This document shows, piece by piece, positions 15,598 to 22,972 of a DNA stretch of 56,627 nucleotides (position 1 is the first letter of the stretch; every line of letters starts with the position of its first letter). This DNA is from an uncultured Kiritimatiellota bacterium (GTDB lineage Bacteria > Verrucomicrobiota > Kiritimatiellia > RFP12 > UBA1067), in contig CAKTZA010000017.1 of assembly GCA_934635045.1 (NCBI GenBank), positions 1-56,627 on the forward strand. Reading direction: 5' to 3'. The translations under genes were made by a program, and so were the position numbers. Under the pieces are notes generated by a model. That model was given only the letters and a program-made list of their open reading frames with translations, was not told where the DNA came from and did no database searches.

Positions 15598-15918
15598 CTA
15601 CTCCAGCCTCCTCCCGTTCTCCACCGCCTGCCGCATCAACGGCGCAAGGGCCGCGGGCACGTGGCGGCTTCGCTGCTTCCCGCCCACGCGGTACACGAAC
15701 AGCCACGCCGGATGCCGTTTCCCCGACTTGCAGGCCCTGCACCCGGGCTTTCCGCATGTCTTGCGCACGAGCGCGAGCGAACCCCTCGCCACGGGCATCA
15801 GCCCCGCGACGACCTCCGCGAAAGGCGCACAAGAGCGCAAGGGGAAAAATGATTTTTTTTGATTTCCTTTTCTGAAATGCGGAATGCCCTGCCCCAAACG
15901 AACGGGGCGGCGCACCAC
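15598..15918 (-). CDS. DUF6788-like small protein, probably decayed
   Basis: The middle reads ARGSLALVRKTCGKPGCRACKSGKRHPAW and then GGKQRSRHVPAALAPLMRQAVENGRRLE, matching the small DUF6788 family with its Cys cluster (CGKPGCRAC). After the TAG at 15598 the same frame goes on with sensible sequence (MCAEGLRYLDALVGDG), so the gene may have been cut short by a stop. The first 40 residues look like read-through of repeat-like DNA; the real start may be the ATG at 15798. Function unknown; such genes are often found near mobile elements. Confidence 0.5.
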   Translation of the reverse strand: MVRRPVRLGQGIPHFRKGNQKKSFFPLRSCAPFAEVVAGLMPVARGSLALVRKTCGKPGCRACKSGKRHPAWLFVYRVGGKQRSRHVPAALAPLMRQAVENGRRLE

Positions 15919-15925
15919 TCACGTC

Positions 15926-15965
15926 GGTTGGTGGGCTGCGCGGCGTTGCCGCTCGCCTACCAACC
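15926..15965. repeat. Perfect cruciform-forming inverted repeat
   Basis: Outer arms GGTTGGT (15926-15932) and ACCAACC (15959-15965) enclose an inner GCGGC/GCCGC hairpin with a GTT loop. It has no T-tract. It lies between the DUF6788-like ORF and the gene-free stretch, and may mark a mobile-element end. Confidence 0.6.
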
Positions 15966-16307
15966 CATTACGACCAAGCCAGGGTTTCTGCATGCGTCGT
16001 CCGCATCCTTGGCCCGCCGGCCCGACAGATCGCGCAGCGACACGCGAGCGCCCGCGTTCGGCGCACGCGCCGCGAAGGACGCGCGGGGCGAGGAGCCGTA
16101 TCCGGCGACGAAGCCACGCACGGGGATTCGCGGATGCGGGCGGCGGGAGCGGACGCCCGGAAGCGGGAGCACCGTTGCCCCGAAGCGCGCCGCACGTCGG
16201 CAAGCGACAGGACGTGCGCGACGGGCCAATGATGCGGACGACTATCTGTCTGTCTCGCAGGGAGCGGATCATCTTTCCCTGCTGAAGCCCTGCCTGCCGA
16301 GACCGCG
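15966..16307. other. 342-bp stretch without a supported gene
   Basis: Very GC-rich. All frames give low-complexity Arg/Ala/Pro strings without a start signal or known domain. I looked for RNase P, tmRNA and SRP RNA signatures on both strands and saw none. Confidence 0.5.
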
Positions 16308-16796
16308 TCAGATGCAGTAGTCGAGGGCCTGGGCGGCGTTGGGGTCGCGGCGCAGGATCGAGGCGAGCGTGACCTTCGCCAGCGTGGCCGCAAAGGCGGC
16401 GTTGACGTCCGCCCACACGCGCCGCGCGAGGCAGTTCGACTGGCGCGGGCAGGCGACGCCCGGCGCGAGGCAGTCGAGAATGGCCAACGGCCCCTGCACG
16501 GCCTCCACGACATCCAGCAGCCGGATGTCGTCGGGGCTCATCGCGAGCCGGAAGCCGCCGACGTTGCCGCGCACGCTGCGCAGCATCCCCTTCTCGCGGA
16601 GCGTCACGACGATGCGCGAGAGGAACTTCTCGGAGATCTGCTGCGCCTTGGCGATCGCCGCGCCCGTGCGAGGCGTCTCCGCCGACGCGTGCGTCGCCAC
16701 GTCCAGCAGGATCCGCAGCGCATAGCGCGCCTTGGCGGAGACCTTCAGGGCCTTTTGCGCGCACGCGGCGGACGAGCTCTTGGACGAACCTGACAT
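16308..16796 (-). CDS. Rrf2-family regulator, probable Fe-S sensor
   Basis: A 162-residue transcription factor. The winged helix is SAKARYALRILLDVATHA, TGAAIAKAQQISEKFLSRIVVTLREKGMLRSVRGNVGGFRL. Three Cys at 109, 116 and 122 (spacing x6, x5) match the cluster-binding loop of IscR/NsrR-type members (x5, x5), so an [Fe-S] sensor role is likely. A 17-residue Ser/Ala-rich N-terminal extension precedes the usual start. It lies 25 nt after parE in the same transcript, which is unusual; hcp, a common Rrf2/NsrR target, is 28 kb away. Confidence 0.85.
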   Translation of the reverse strand: MSGSSKSSSAACAQKALKVSAKARYALRILLDVATHASAETPRTGAAIAKAQQISEKFLSRIVVTLREKGMLRSVRGNVGGFRLAMSPDDIRLLDVVEAVQGPLAILDCLAPGVACPRQSNCLARRVWADVNAAFAATLAKVTLASILRRDPNAAQALDYCI

Positions 16797-16821
16797 CGCG
16801 AAGTGAAGGGAATCGGCGCGT

Positions 16822-18666
16822 TCAGAACTCCGCCGCGTCGCAGACGAGCGAGTCCATGATGTAGCCCTTGCGTTCGGGCGTGTTGCTGCCCATGTAGAAC
16901 TTGATCGTCTTCTCGACGTCCTGGTCGTCCGAACACGTGACGGGCGTCAGCCGCATGTCCGGGCCGATGAAGTCCTTGAACTCCTTCGCGTTCAGCTCGC
17001 CGAGGCCCTTGAAGCGCGTGATCTCGCAGCCCCGCCCGCACTTCCTGATCGCCGCCTCGCGCTCCTCGTCCGAGAAGCAGTAGTGCTGCTCCTTCTTGTT
17101 GCGCACGCGGAAGAGCGGCGTCTCCAGGATGAACACGCGCCCGTCCGTCACGAGCTGGCGGTAGAAGCGCATGAAGAACGTCGTCAGCAGCATGCGGATG
17201 TGCAGGCCGTCCACGTCGGCGTCGGTCGCGAAGATGATCTTGCCGTAGCGCAGGTGGTCGAGCGTGTCCTCGATGTCGAGCGTCTTGATGAGGTTGAAGA
17301 ACTCCACGTTCTCGTAGAGGACGTTCTTGCCGACGCCGAAGGTGTTGAGCGGCTTGCCGCGCAGGAAGAAGACGGCCTGGTTCAGCGCGTCGCGCGCGTT
17401 GCCGAGCGTGCCGCCGGCGGACAGCCCCTCCGTGAGGAAGATCATCGTGTCGGCGCCCTCCGGCTGGCCCGTCTTCCTGTCCACCTTGTCGAGCCGCAGG
17501 TGGTGCTTGCAGTCCTTCAGCTGCGGCACACGCACCGAGACGGCCTGCGCGTGCTCGCGCGCCTTCTTCTTGATCGTGTTGAGCTGGCTGCGGATCTTCC
17601 CCGTCTCCTCGATCTTCGCAATCAGCTTCTCCGTCTCGGCCGGCGCGCGGTGCAGCTCGGCCTCGATCGCCTTCTTCATCTCGGCGACGAGCTCGGCGCG
17701 GATATCGTTCATCACGAACTTGATCTTCGTCTGGCCCTCGAAGACCGGGTTCATGATGCGGATCGAGACCGCGCCCAAAAGCCCGTCGCGGATGTCGTCG
17801 CCGTCGAACTTCTTCTTCGCGTCGTAGTCGTTGAGCGCCTTCGTCAGCGCCTCCTTGAACGCCGTGAGGTGCGTGCCGCCGTCCGTCGTGTACTGGCCGT
17901 TCACGAACGAGTGGTACTCCTCGCCGAAGCGGTTGGTGTGCGTGAAGATGATCTCCAGGTTCTTCGTCTTCACGTGAAACGGCGTGTAGAGCTTCTCGAA
18001 CTGAACCTCGTCCGACACGAGGTCGGCGAGCCCGCGCTCGGAGCAGATCGACTGGCCGTTCAGGACGATCGTGAGACCCGCGTTCACGTAGCAGTACATC
18101 TTCATGCGCCGCAGGACGTGCTCCTCGCGCACCTTGAAGTGCTTCAGCACCTTCACGTCGGGCTTGTAGCGGATGAACGTGCCGTCGCGCTCCGCCGTCT
18201 TCTGCTTGCCGCGCCGCTTGGACTTGAGCCGCCCCTCCTCGAAGTACGCCTCGGAGAACTCGCCCTCGCGGAAGGAGCGCACCTCGAAGAACTCCGAAAG
18301 CGCGTTCACGGCCTTCGTGCCGACGCCGTTCATGCCGGCGGAGAACTGGAAGCTGTCGGAGTCGAACTTGCCGCCCGTGTTCATCTGCGAGACGCAGTCG
18401 ACGACCTTGCCGAGCGGGATGCCGCGCCCATAGTCGCGCACCGAGACCTCGCCCGTGTCGTAGTTGACCGTCACGTCGATCCGCTTGCCGCACCCCATGA
18501 CGAACTCGTCGATCGAGTTGTCGATCACCTCCTTCATCAGGATGTAGATGCAGTCGTGGTACATCGCGCCCGTGCCGGGCTCGCCGACGTACATGCCGGG
18601 ACGCATGCGGATGTGCGTCACCGGATCCAGCGTCTTGATGCTGGTGTCTCCGTAGTCCTTTGCCAT
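16822..18666 (-). CDS. parE: Type IIA topoisomerase B subunit, ParE-like
   Basis: A 614-residue ATPase and TOPRIM subunit. The GHKL ATP site shows EVIDNSIDE, DYGRGIP and GMNGVGTKAVNALS. The TOPRIM part shows FLTEGLSAGG and TDADVDGLHIRMLLTTFF, and the C-terminus TRFKGLGELNAKEFKDF. Sequence such as QAVFFLRGKPLNTFGVGKNVLYENVEF resembles the topoisomerase IV B subunits of Bacteroidetes more than GyrB, so I call it ParE. In the TOPRIM motif the usual EGDSA reads EGLSA. The ATG at 18666 is 10 nt after TATAAT, so the leader is at most a few nucleotides. No parC is adjacent; rrf2 follows. Confidence 0.9.
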   Translation of the reverse strand: MAKDYGDTSIKTLDPVTHIRMRPGMYVGEPGTGAMYHDCIYILMKEVIDNSIDEFVMGCGKRIDVTVNYDTGEVSVRDYGRGIPLGKVVDCVSQMNTGGKFDSDSFQFSAGMNGVGTKAVNALSEFFEVRSFREGEFSEAYFEEGRLKSKRRGKQKTAERDGTFIRYKPDVKVLKHFKVREEHVLRRMKMYCYVNAGLTIVLNGQSICSERGLADLVSDEVQFEKLYTPFHVKTKNLEIIFTHTNRFGEEYHSFVNGQYTTDGGTHLTAFKEALTKALNDYDAKKKFDGDDIRDGLLGAVSIRIMNPVFEGQTKIKFVMNDIRAELVAEMKKAIEAELHRAPAETEKLIAKIEETGKIRSQLNTIKKKAREHAQAVSVRVPQLKDCKHHLRLDKVDRKTGQPEGADTMIFLTEGLSAGGTLGNARDALNQAVFFLRGKPLNTFGVGKNVLYENVEFFNLIKTLDIEDTLDHLRYGKIIFATDADVDGLHIRMLLTTFFMRFYRQLVTDGRVFILETPLFRVRNKKEQHYCFSDEEREAAIRKCGRGCEITRFKGLGELNAKEFKDFIGPDMRLTPVTCSDDQDVEKTIKFYMGSNTPERKGYIMDSLVCDAAEF

Positions 18667-18676
18667 AGGGCGGCGT

Positions 18677-18685
18677 ATTATACCA
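18677..18685 (-). promoter_or_regulatory. Extended -10 promoter of parE-rrf2
   Basis: TGGTATAATACGCC on the minus strand, 10 nt before the ATG and 15 nt after the end of the upstream esterase gene. No ribosome binding site fits in the space. Confidence 0.7.
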
Positions 18686-18700
18686 AAAATGCGCGCCGCC

Positions 18701-19510
18701 TCAGCGGCCGGACGCCGCCGGGGCCTTCCTCTGCGAGAAGAGCCAGTCCAGGGCCTCCTGCGAGGCGTACGCCGGCCGCCACACGTCATGCCCGCAGCCG
18801 GGGACCTCGGTGTAGCGCACCTTGCCGTCGACCGCCCAGAGGGCGCTCACCATCTCGCGCGAGCGCACCGGCGGCACCACGCCGTCCGCATCGCCGTGCC
18901 ACGTCCAGATCGGCACGTCGCGGATCTTCCACGCCAGGTGCGTGTCGCCGCCGCCGCAGACCGGCATGGCCGCCGCGAAGAGCTCGGGGCGGCGCTGCAC
19001 CGCGTCCCACGTGCCGTAGCCGCCCATCGAGACGCCCGTCGCGTAGATGCGCGCCGGATCGACCGGACGCTCGGCCCGCGTCCGGTCCAGCAGCTCCAGC
19101 GCGAGCGCCATCGACTCGGACGGCTGCGCCGGCATGCGGTGCGCGACGTTCGACCACGGCGTCTCGACCCACTGGCGGCCGTCCGGCACCTGCCCGGCGA
19201 TGAAGTAGCCCTCGATGCCGCGCGCGCGCATGTGGCGGAGAAGCGGCTCCGCGCCCCAGACGAGCTGGCTCACGTTGTTCGTGCCGCGCTCGCCGGCGCC
19301 GTGGAAGAGGATGACGAGCGGATACGTCCTGCCCGGCTCGACCTTCGCCGGCTCGGCCCAGCGGTAGAGGAAGACCTTGCCCGCCGCGTTCGTGTAGGCG
19401 CGCGGCTCCGTCCAGCCGGCCGCCGTCTGGAGGGGCGTGGGCGCCGCCGACGCCCCGGCGAGCGCGAGGCCTGCGACGGCAAGAACGGACACCTTCGTCA
19501 TCTTCGTCAT
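18701..19510 (-). CDS. Secreted PHB-depolymerase/feruloyl-esterase-like hydrolase
   Basis: A 269-residue exported serine hydrolase. Signal peptide MTKMTKVSVLAVAGLALAGASA. The fold shows YPLVILFHGAGERGTNN (oxyanion strand), the nucleophile elbow GVSMGGYG, the Asp in WHGDADGVVP and the His in PGCGHDVW, a complete triad. This is the layout of polysaccharide-acting esterases of the PHB-depolymerase type. GGAG lies 8 nt before the chosen ATG; the longer frame upstream has no support. It follows the Tat oxidoreductase by 16 nt and shares its promoter. Confidence 0.85.
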   Translation of the reverse strand: MTKMTKVSVLAVAGLALAGASAAPTPLQTAAGWTEPRAYTNAAGKVFLYRWAEPAKVEPGRTYPLVILFHGAGERGTNNVSQLVWGAEPLLRHMRARGIEGYFIAGQVPDGRQWVETPWSNVAHRMPAQPSESMALALELLDRTRAERPVDPARIYATGVSMGGYGTWDAVQRRPELFAAAMPVCGGGDTHLAWKIRDVPIWTWHGDADGVVPPVRSREMVSALWAVDGKVRYTEVPGCGHDVWRPAYASQEALDWLFSQRKAPAASGR

Positions 19511-19526
19511 TTCTCGGACTCCTTCT

Positions 19527-20948
19527 TCAGATCGTGTAGTACGATTCCCAGCCCTTACGCACCGGCGGGGCCAGTAGCGCATTGGCCTCGTCGTCGCCGA
19601 CGAAACGCCGGGTCGCCGGGTCGAACGCCAGCGTCCGGTTGAGCCGCTGGGCGATGCAGCCGAGCGTGAAGACCTGCGAGAGCGGCCCCGCCACGCGGAA
19701 CGGGGAGTTGACCTCCGTCTCGCCCCTCACCGCGCGCAGGAAGTTCGCCCAGTGGTTCTCGACCGGCGCCTCGTAGGCGGGGACGTCTTTCGCGTCCCGT
19801 CCCACGCGGATGAGCGGGTCGTCATGCGAACAGCCCTGCCAGACGGTGCCGTCGGCCATGTAGATCTCCTTGCCGGGACGAAGCTCCTGCGTCTTCGCGT
19901 CGTCGAAGCTCTGGCTGCCGCTCTTCGGGATGCTGCCGTCCCAGCCCTTGTAGACGAAGCCCTTCGGGAGGTCGGGGCGGTTCGCGACGCCTTCCCACCA
20001 CTCGATCGTCAGGGCCTTGCGCCCGCCCTTGGCCGGGAACCTGAAGTCGACCGTCCCCTGCATCGGGAAGACGAACCGGTTCCAGCCCGAGACGTTGCGC
20101 ACGGCGATCTCGGTCGGCAGGCCGAGGTCGAAGTACTCGTGAATCGAGTCGAAGACGTGCGCGCCCCAGTCGCCGAGCGCCCCGTTGCCGAAGAGGAACC
20201 AGCTGCGCCATTCGCCGTAGTGGAGATCCTTGGAGAACGGCAGGTCGTCCGGCACGGTGCCGAGCCACGTCTGCCAGTCCTTCGCCGTCATCGTCGCGGG
20301 CAGCGGCTGGGTCGAGTACGGGATCTTCGAGACCTGCGCGTTCCACTTGTGCCAGCGGCGCGCGGAGTTCATGTGCGTGACGATGCGGCTCACCTGGTTG
20401 GGGTCGATCACGCCGCGCTTCACGTAGTCGCGCATCTGGAAGCGGCTCTCGCGCGAATGGCCCTGGTTGCCCATCTGGCAGATCGCGCCGTACTTGCGCT
20501 CGGCGTCCATCATGACCTGGATTTCCGCAAACGAGTGCCCCATCGGCTTCTCGGTGTAGACGGCCTTGCCCTCCTTGATCGCCCGCATGACGATCGGGAA
20601 GTGCGCATGGTCCGGCACGCCGGCCGTCACCGCGTCAAAGCCATCCGCCATCCGGTCGAACATCTCCCGGAAGTCGTGGAACCGCGCCGCCGCCGGGAAC
20701 TTTCCGAGGCTCTCCTGCGTGTGCTTCGCGCCCAGGTCGACGTCGCAGAGCGCGACGATGTCGCAAAGCCCCGTCTCGGCAAACGCGCGGACGTCGTTTC
20801 CGCCCATGCCGCCGATGCCGCAGCACGCCAGGCGCACCTTCGAGTTTGCGCGGTACGCCTTCGCCGAAAAGCAGCCGGGCAGCAGCGGGAACGCCCCCGC
20901 CGCCAGCGCCGACTTCAGGAATGACCTTCTGCCGAGTTTCTTCTTCAT
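19527..20948 (-). CDS. Tat-exported Gfo/Idh/MocA family oxidoreductase
   Basis: A 473-residue NAD(P)-dependent enzyme. The N-terminus has a twin-arginine signal (GRRSFLKSALAAGAFPLLPGC) with a possible lipobox Cys at 26, so it is exported folded with its cofactor, perhaps as a lipoprotein. The Rossmann part reads RLACCGIGGMGGNDVRAF and the family motif is TEKPMGHS (EKP). The C-terminal half is the sheet domain typical of the family (WRSWFLFGNGALGDWGAH). Secreted members of this family act on glycosides by redox-assisted cleavage, but the substrate here is unknown. The esterase follows 16 nt later. Confidence 0.88.
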   Translation of the reverse strand: MKKKLGRRSFLKSALAAGAFPLLPGCFSAKAYRANSKVRLACCGIGGMGGNDVRAFAETGLCDIVALCDVDLGAKHTQESLGKFPAAARFHDFREMFDRMADGFDAVTAGVPDHAHFPIVMRAIKEGKAVYTEKPMGHSFAEIQVMMDAERKYGAICQMGNQGHSRESRFQMRDYVKRGVIDPNQVSRIVTHMNSARRWHKWNAQVSKIPYSTQPLPATMTAKDWQTWLGTVPDDLPFSKDLHYGEWRSWFLFGNGALGDWGAHVFDSIHEYFDLGLPTEIAVRNVSGWNRFVFPMQGTVDFRFPAKGGRKALTIEWWEGVANRPDLPKGFVYKGWDGSIPKSGSQSFDDAKTQELRPGKEIYMADGTVWQGCSHDDPLIRVGRDAKDVPAYEAPVENHWANFLRAVRGETEVNSPFRVAGPLSQVFTLGCIAQRLNRTLAFDPATRRFVGDDEANALLAPPVRKGWESYYTI

Positions 20949-20996
20949 TGTCCGTTTGACTCCCTTTGGGATTTTGAGACTGCTTGGTTTCGGGTG

Positions 20997-21005
20997 ATTA
21001 TACCA
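20997..21005 (-). promoter_or_regulatory. Extended -10 promoter of the oxidoreductase-esterase operon
   Basis: TGGTATAAT on the minus strand. It gives a leader of about 42 nt to the ATG at 20948, with GGGAG as a ribosome binding site. Confidence 0.65.
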
Positions 21006-21040
21006 TGAACGACGGCTGTCGCGCAACCGGGCCAGGCCCG

Positions 21041-22729
21041 TCACTTGAGCTCCCGCGCGACCCGCGCGGCCTCGGCCTTGAGCTGGCCGAGCTTCCAGTC
21101 GAGCGTGTCGCGCGCGACGACGCGACCCATCATCGGCTCCCAGCCGACCGTCTCGTCGACGTCCACCCAGTCGAAGCAGCTCCGCACGTTCGCCTCCTCG
21201 TCCTTCAGGATGGCCAGCAGCTCGCCCTTCTGCCGCGCGACGCCCGCGCGGTAGTAGCGCTTGGCGTTGACCGACGTGCGGATCGTCGCCTGCATGAACC
21301 GCCCCATCGCCCAGAGCCTGCGCGTCGCGCCCGTGCGCCCCTCCAGCCGCTTGCAGCCGGACTCCAGGAAGGCCAGCTCGCGCGCCGCCATCTCCAGCTC
21401 GCCGGGAATCCGTTCCAGCGGAAACGAGAACGTCGTCGCCGTGAACTTCCAGCCGCAGCCGTGCTTCACGCCGTCGTGGTACTCGTAGATCGGGTGCAGC
21501 GGATCGGGGATGTCGGCTTCCGGCGCACAGAACGGATAGACCGGCCCGTTGCGCAGCACGGTCGCCTGGTCGTACGACTCGATCGGATGCCAGTCGAAGG
21601 CGTCGCTGAAGTCCTTCCACGCGCCCATCACGGCGTCCGCGTCCGCCGCGCCGTAGTCCCGCACGGCGAATTCGCGCAGGATCCGCTCGAAGTCCTCCGG
21701 GCGGTAGTCGTCGGCATAGACCTTCGTCGCGAGCTCCGCAATGAAGTTGGGGCGGAAGCCGAAGTGGTGGCTCTCCATCAGCCCCGAGAGGCCCCACGCC
21801 GCCTTCGCCGCGCGAATCGCCTCCAGCCGCGCCTTCCAGCGCCACGGCACGGGCTCGTACGGCAGGAGGCCGAAGTCCCACGTGCGCCCGCCCGTGTTCG
21901 TCATCGCGTAGAGGCGGATGCCGCGCCGCTTCGCCACGGCCGCCTCGGAGCGGAACATGCGGCTCGGACCGGGGCGCACGATCGAGTAGTCCATGTACGC
22001 CCCCGTGTCGAGGCCGCACCGGCGGAGGGGCGGATCGCCCATCTCGAAGGTGACGAGCAGCGAGACGTCGGTCGGGATGCGCTCCAGCAGCGCCACGCGC
22101 TCCGCCTCGGGCGCCCGGTACCAGTTGTACGTCCAGAACACGACGTCGAACGACGGATTGTATTTCCGCGTCACCTTCGTGACGAGCCGCAGCCAGTCCG
22201 CCCAGTCGGGGTCGGGACGAAAGCCCGTCGACTTCGCGCCGTCCGGGCACGGCTTCCACCAGTAGTTCACGGGACGGTGGTCGGCGTACGGGAACGCGAC
22301 GGACTCGCCGACGCAGATGAGGCCCTTCAGCCCCGGCGTCTGGCGGACGATCGCGCCGTAGGTCTGGTCGTACCAGTCCTCGGCCCCCGGCTCCGACGGA
22401 TGCAGCTTCGCAGCCTTGACGGGAAAGTCCGCGTAGGCGTAGACGCCGATGCCGAAGCGCGCCGCCCGCGCGACGAGCGCGCCGATGTCCTCGTGCCTCC
22501 CCGTGCGCGTCACGTCCGGCGGATCGGAGATGTAGACGAGAATCGAGTCGACGCCCGTCTTCGCGATGCCCGCCAGGTAGTCGTCCGGGTAGTCGTCGAT
22601 GCCGAACGCCGAATGCACCATGCGCGGACTGAACGCCGGGGCCGGCTTCGCCGCCGCCTCCGCCATCAGGCCCAGGCCGACGGCCCCCGCCGCAACGACG
22701 CCCGCCACCGCAATCTTGAACTTCTTCAT
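21041..22729 (-). CDS. Secreted TIM-barrel-like protein, putative glycoside hydrolase
   Basis: A 562-residue exported protein. Signal peptide MKKFKIAVAGVVAAGAVGLGLMAEAAA. The ATG at 22729 is preferred because AAAGGAG lies 11 nt upstream; an in-frame ATG at 22750 would place 7 residues before the signal. The body shows alternating strand-helix units (GVDSILVYISDPP, FGIGVYAYADFP, LKGLICVGESVAFP, FDVVFWTYNWYRAP, GIRLYAMTNTGG, GLMESHHFGFRPN), as in (beta/alpha)8 barrels. Conserved-looking acids in GESV and MESHHFG could be catalytic. I cannot place it in a named family. Confidence 0.65.
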   Translation of the reverse strand: MKKFKIAVAGVVAAGAVGLGLMAEAAAKPAPAFSPRMVHSAFGIDDYPDDYLAGIAKTGVDSILVYISDPPDVTRTGRHEDIGALVARAARFGIGVYAYADFPVKAAKLHPSEPGAEDWYDQTYGAIVRQTPGLKGLICVGESVAFPYADHRPVNYWWKPCPDGAKSTGFRPDPDWADWLRLVTKVTRKYNPSFDVVFWTYNWYRAPEAERVALLERIPTDVSLLVTFEMGDPPLRRCGLDTGAYMDYSIVRPGPSRMFRSEAAVAKRRGIRLYAMTNTGGRTWDFGLLPYEPVPWRWKARLEAIRAAKAAWGLSGLMESHHFGFRPNFIAELATKVYADDYRPEDFERILREFAVRDYGAADADAVMGAWKDFSDAFDWHPIESYDQATVLRNGPVYPFCAPEADIPDPLHPIYEYHDGVKHGCGWKFTATTFSFPLERIPGELEMAARELAFLESGCKRLEGRTGATRRLWAMGRFMQATIRTSVNAKRYYRAGVARQKGELLAILKDEEANVRSCFDWVDVDETVGWEPMMGRVVARDTLDWKLGQLKAEAARVARELK

Positions 22730-22763
22730 CTCAACAAGGTCTCCTTTCATGTTGGAGTCGCGT

Positions 22764-22772
22764 ATTATACCA
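22764..22772 (-). promoter_or_regulatory. Extended -10 promoter of the TIM-barrel gene
   Basis: TGGTATAATACGCG on the minus strand. The expected start, about 22757, gives a 28-nt leader to the ATG at 22729. Confidence 0.7.
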
Positions 22773-22835
22773 AAACCTTGCGATCTTGCAGCCAGCGCAC
22801 CGCTTCTGAAGCCGCGCCCGTCACGGCGTACAGCA

Positions 22836-22916
22836 GCACAAAAGTGGCACAGACATCTAAATACAGGTGCGCGAAAGCGTCATTTCGATGCACATCCTAT
22901 GGCGCAAAAGTGGCAT
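22836..22916. repeat. Pair of direct repeats GC(A/G)CAAAAGTGGCA(C/T)
   Basis: Copies at 22836-22850 and 22902-22916, starting 66 bp apart, upstream of the plus-strand ATPase. They could be operator half-sites for that promoter or remnants of its acquisition. Confidence 0.45.
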
Positions 22917-22917
22917 C

Positions 22918-22947
22918 TTGTCGGCTTTAGCCAATTTATGCTATAAT
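22918..22947 (+). promoter_or_regulatory. Promoter of the AAA/DUF4143 gene
   Basis: TTGTCG (22918-22923), an 18-nt spacer and an extended -10 TGCTATAAT (22939-22947). The leader of about 19 nt carries AAGGA 7 nt before the ATG. Confidence 0.7.
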
Positions 22948-22972
22948 TTTGCAAGTTTTGAAGGAATGTGAT

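Noticed and set aside
15966..16307. Possible RNase P, tmRNA or SRP RNA gene in the gene-free stretch
   Set aside because: A GCAGAAACCC word on the minus strand vaguely resembles an RNase P end, but none of the universally conserved blocks is present.
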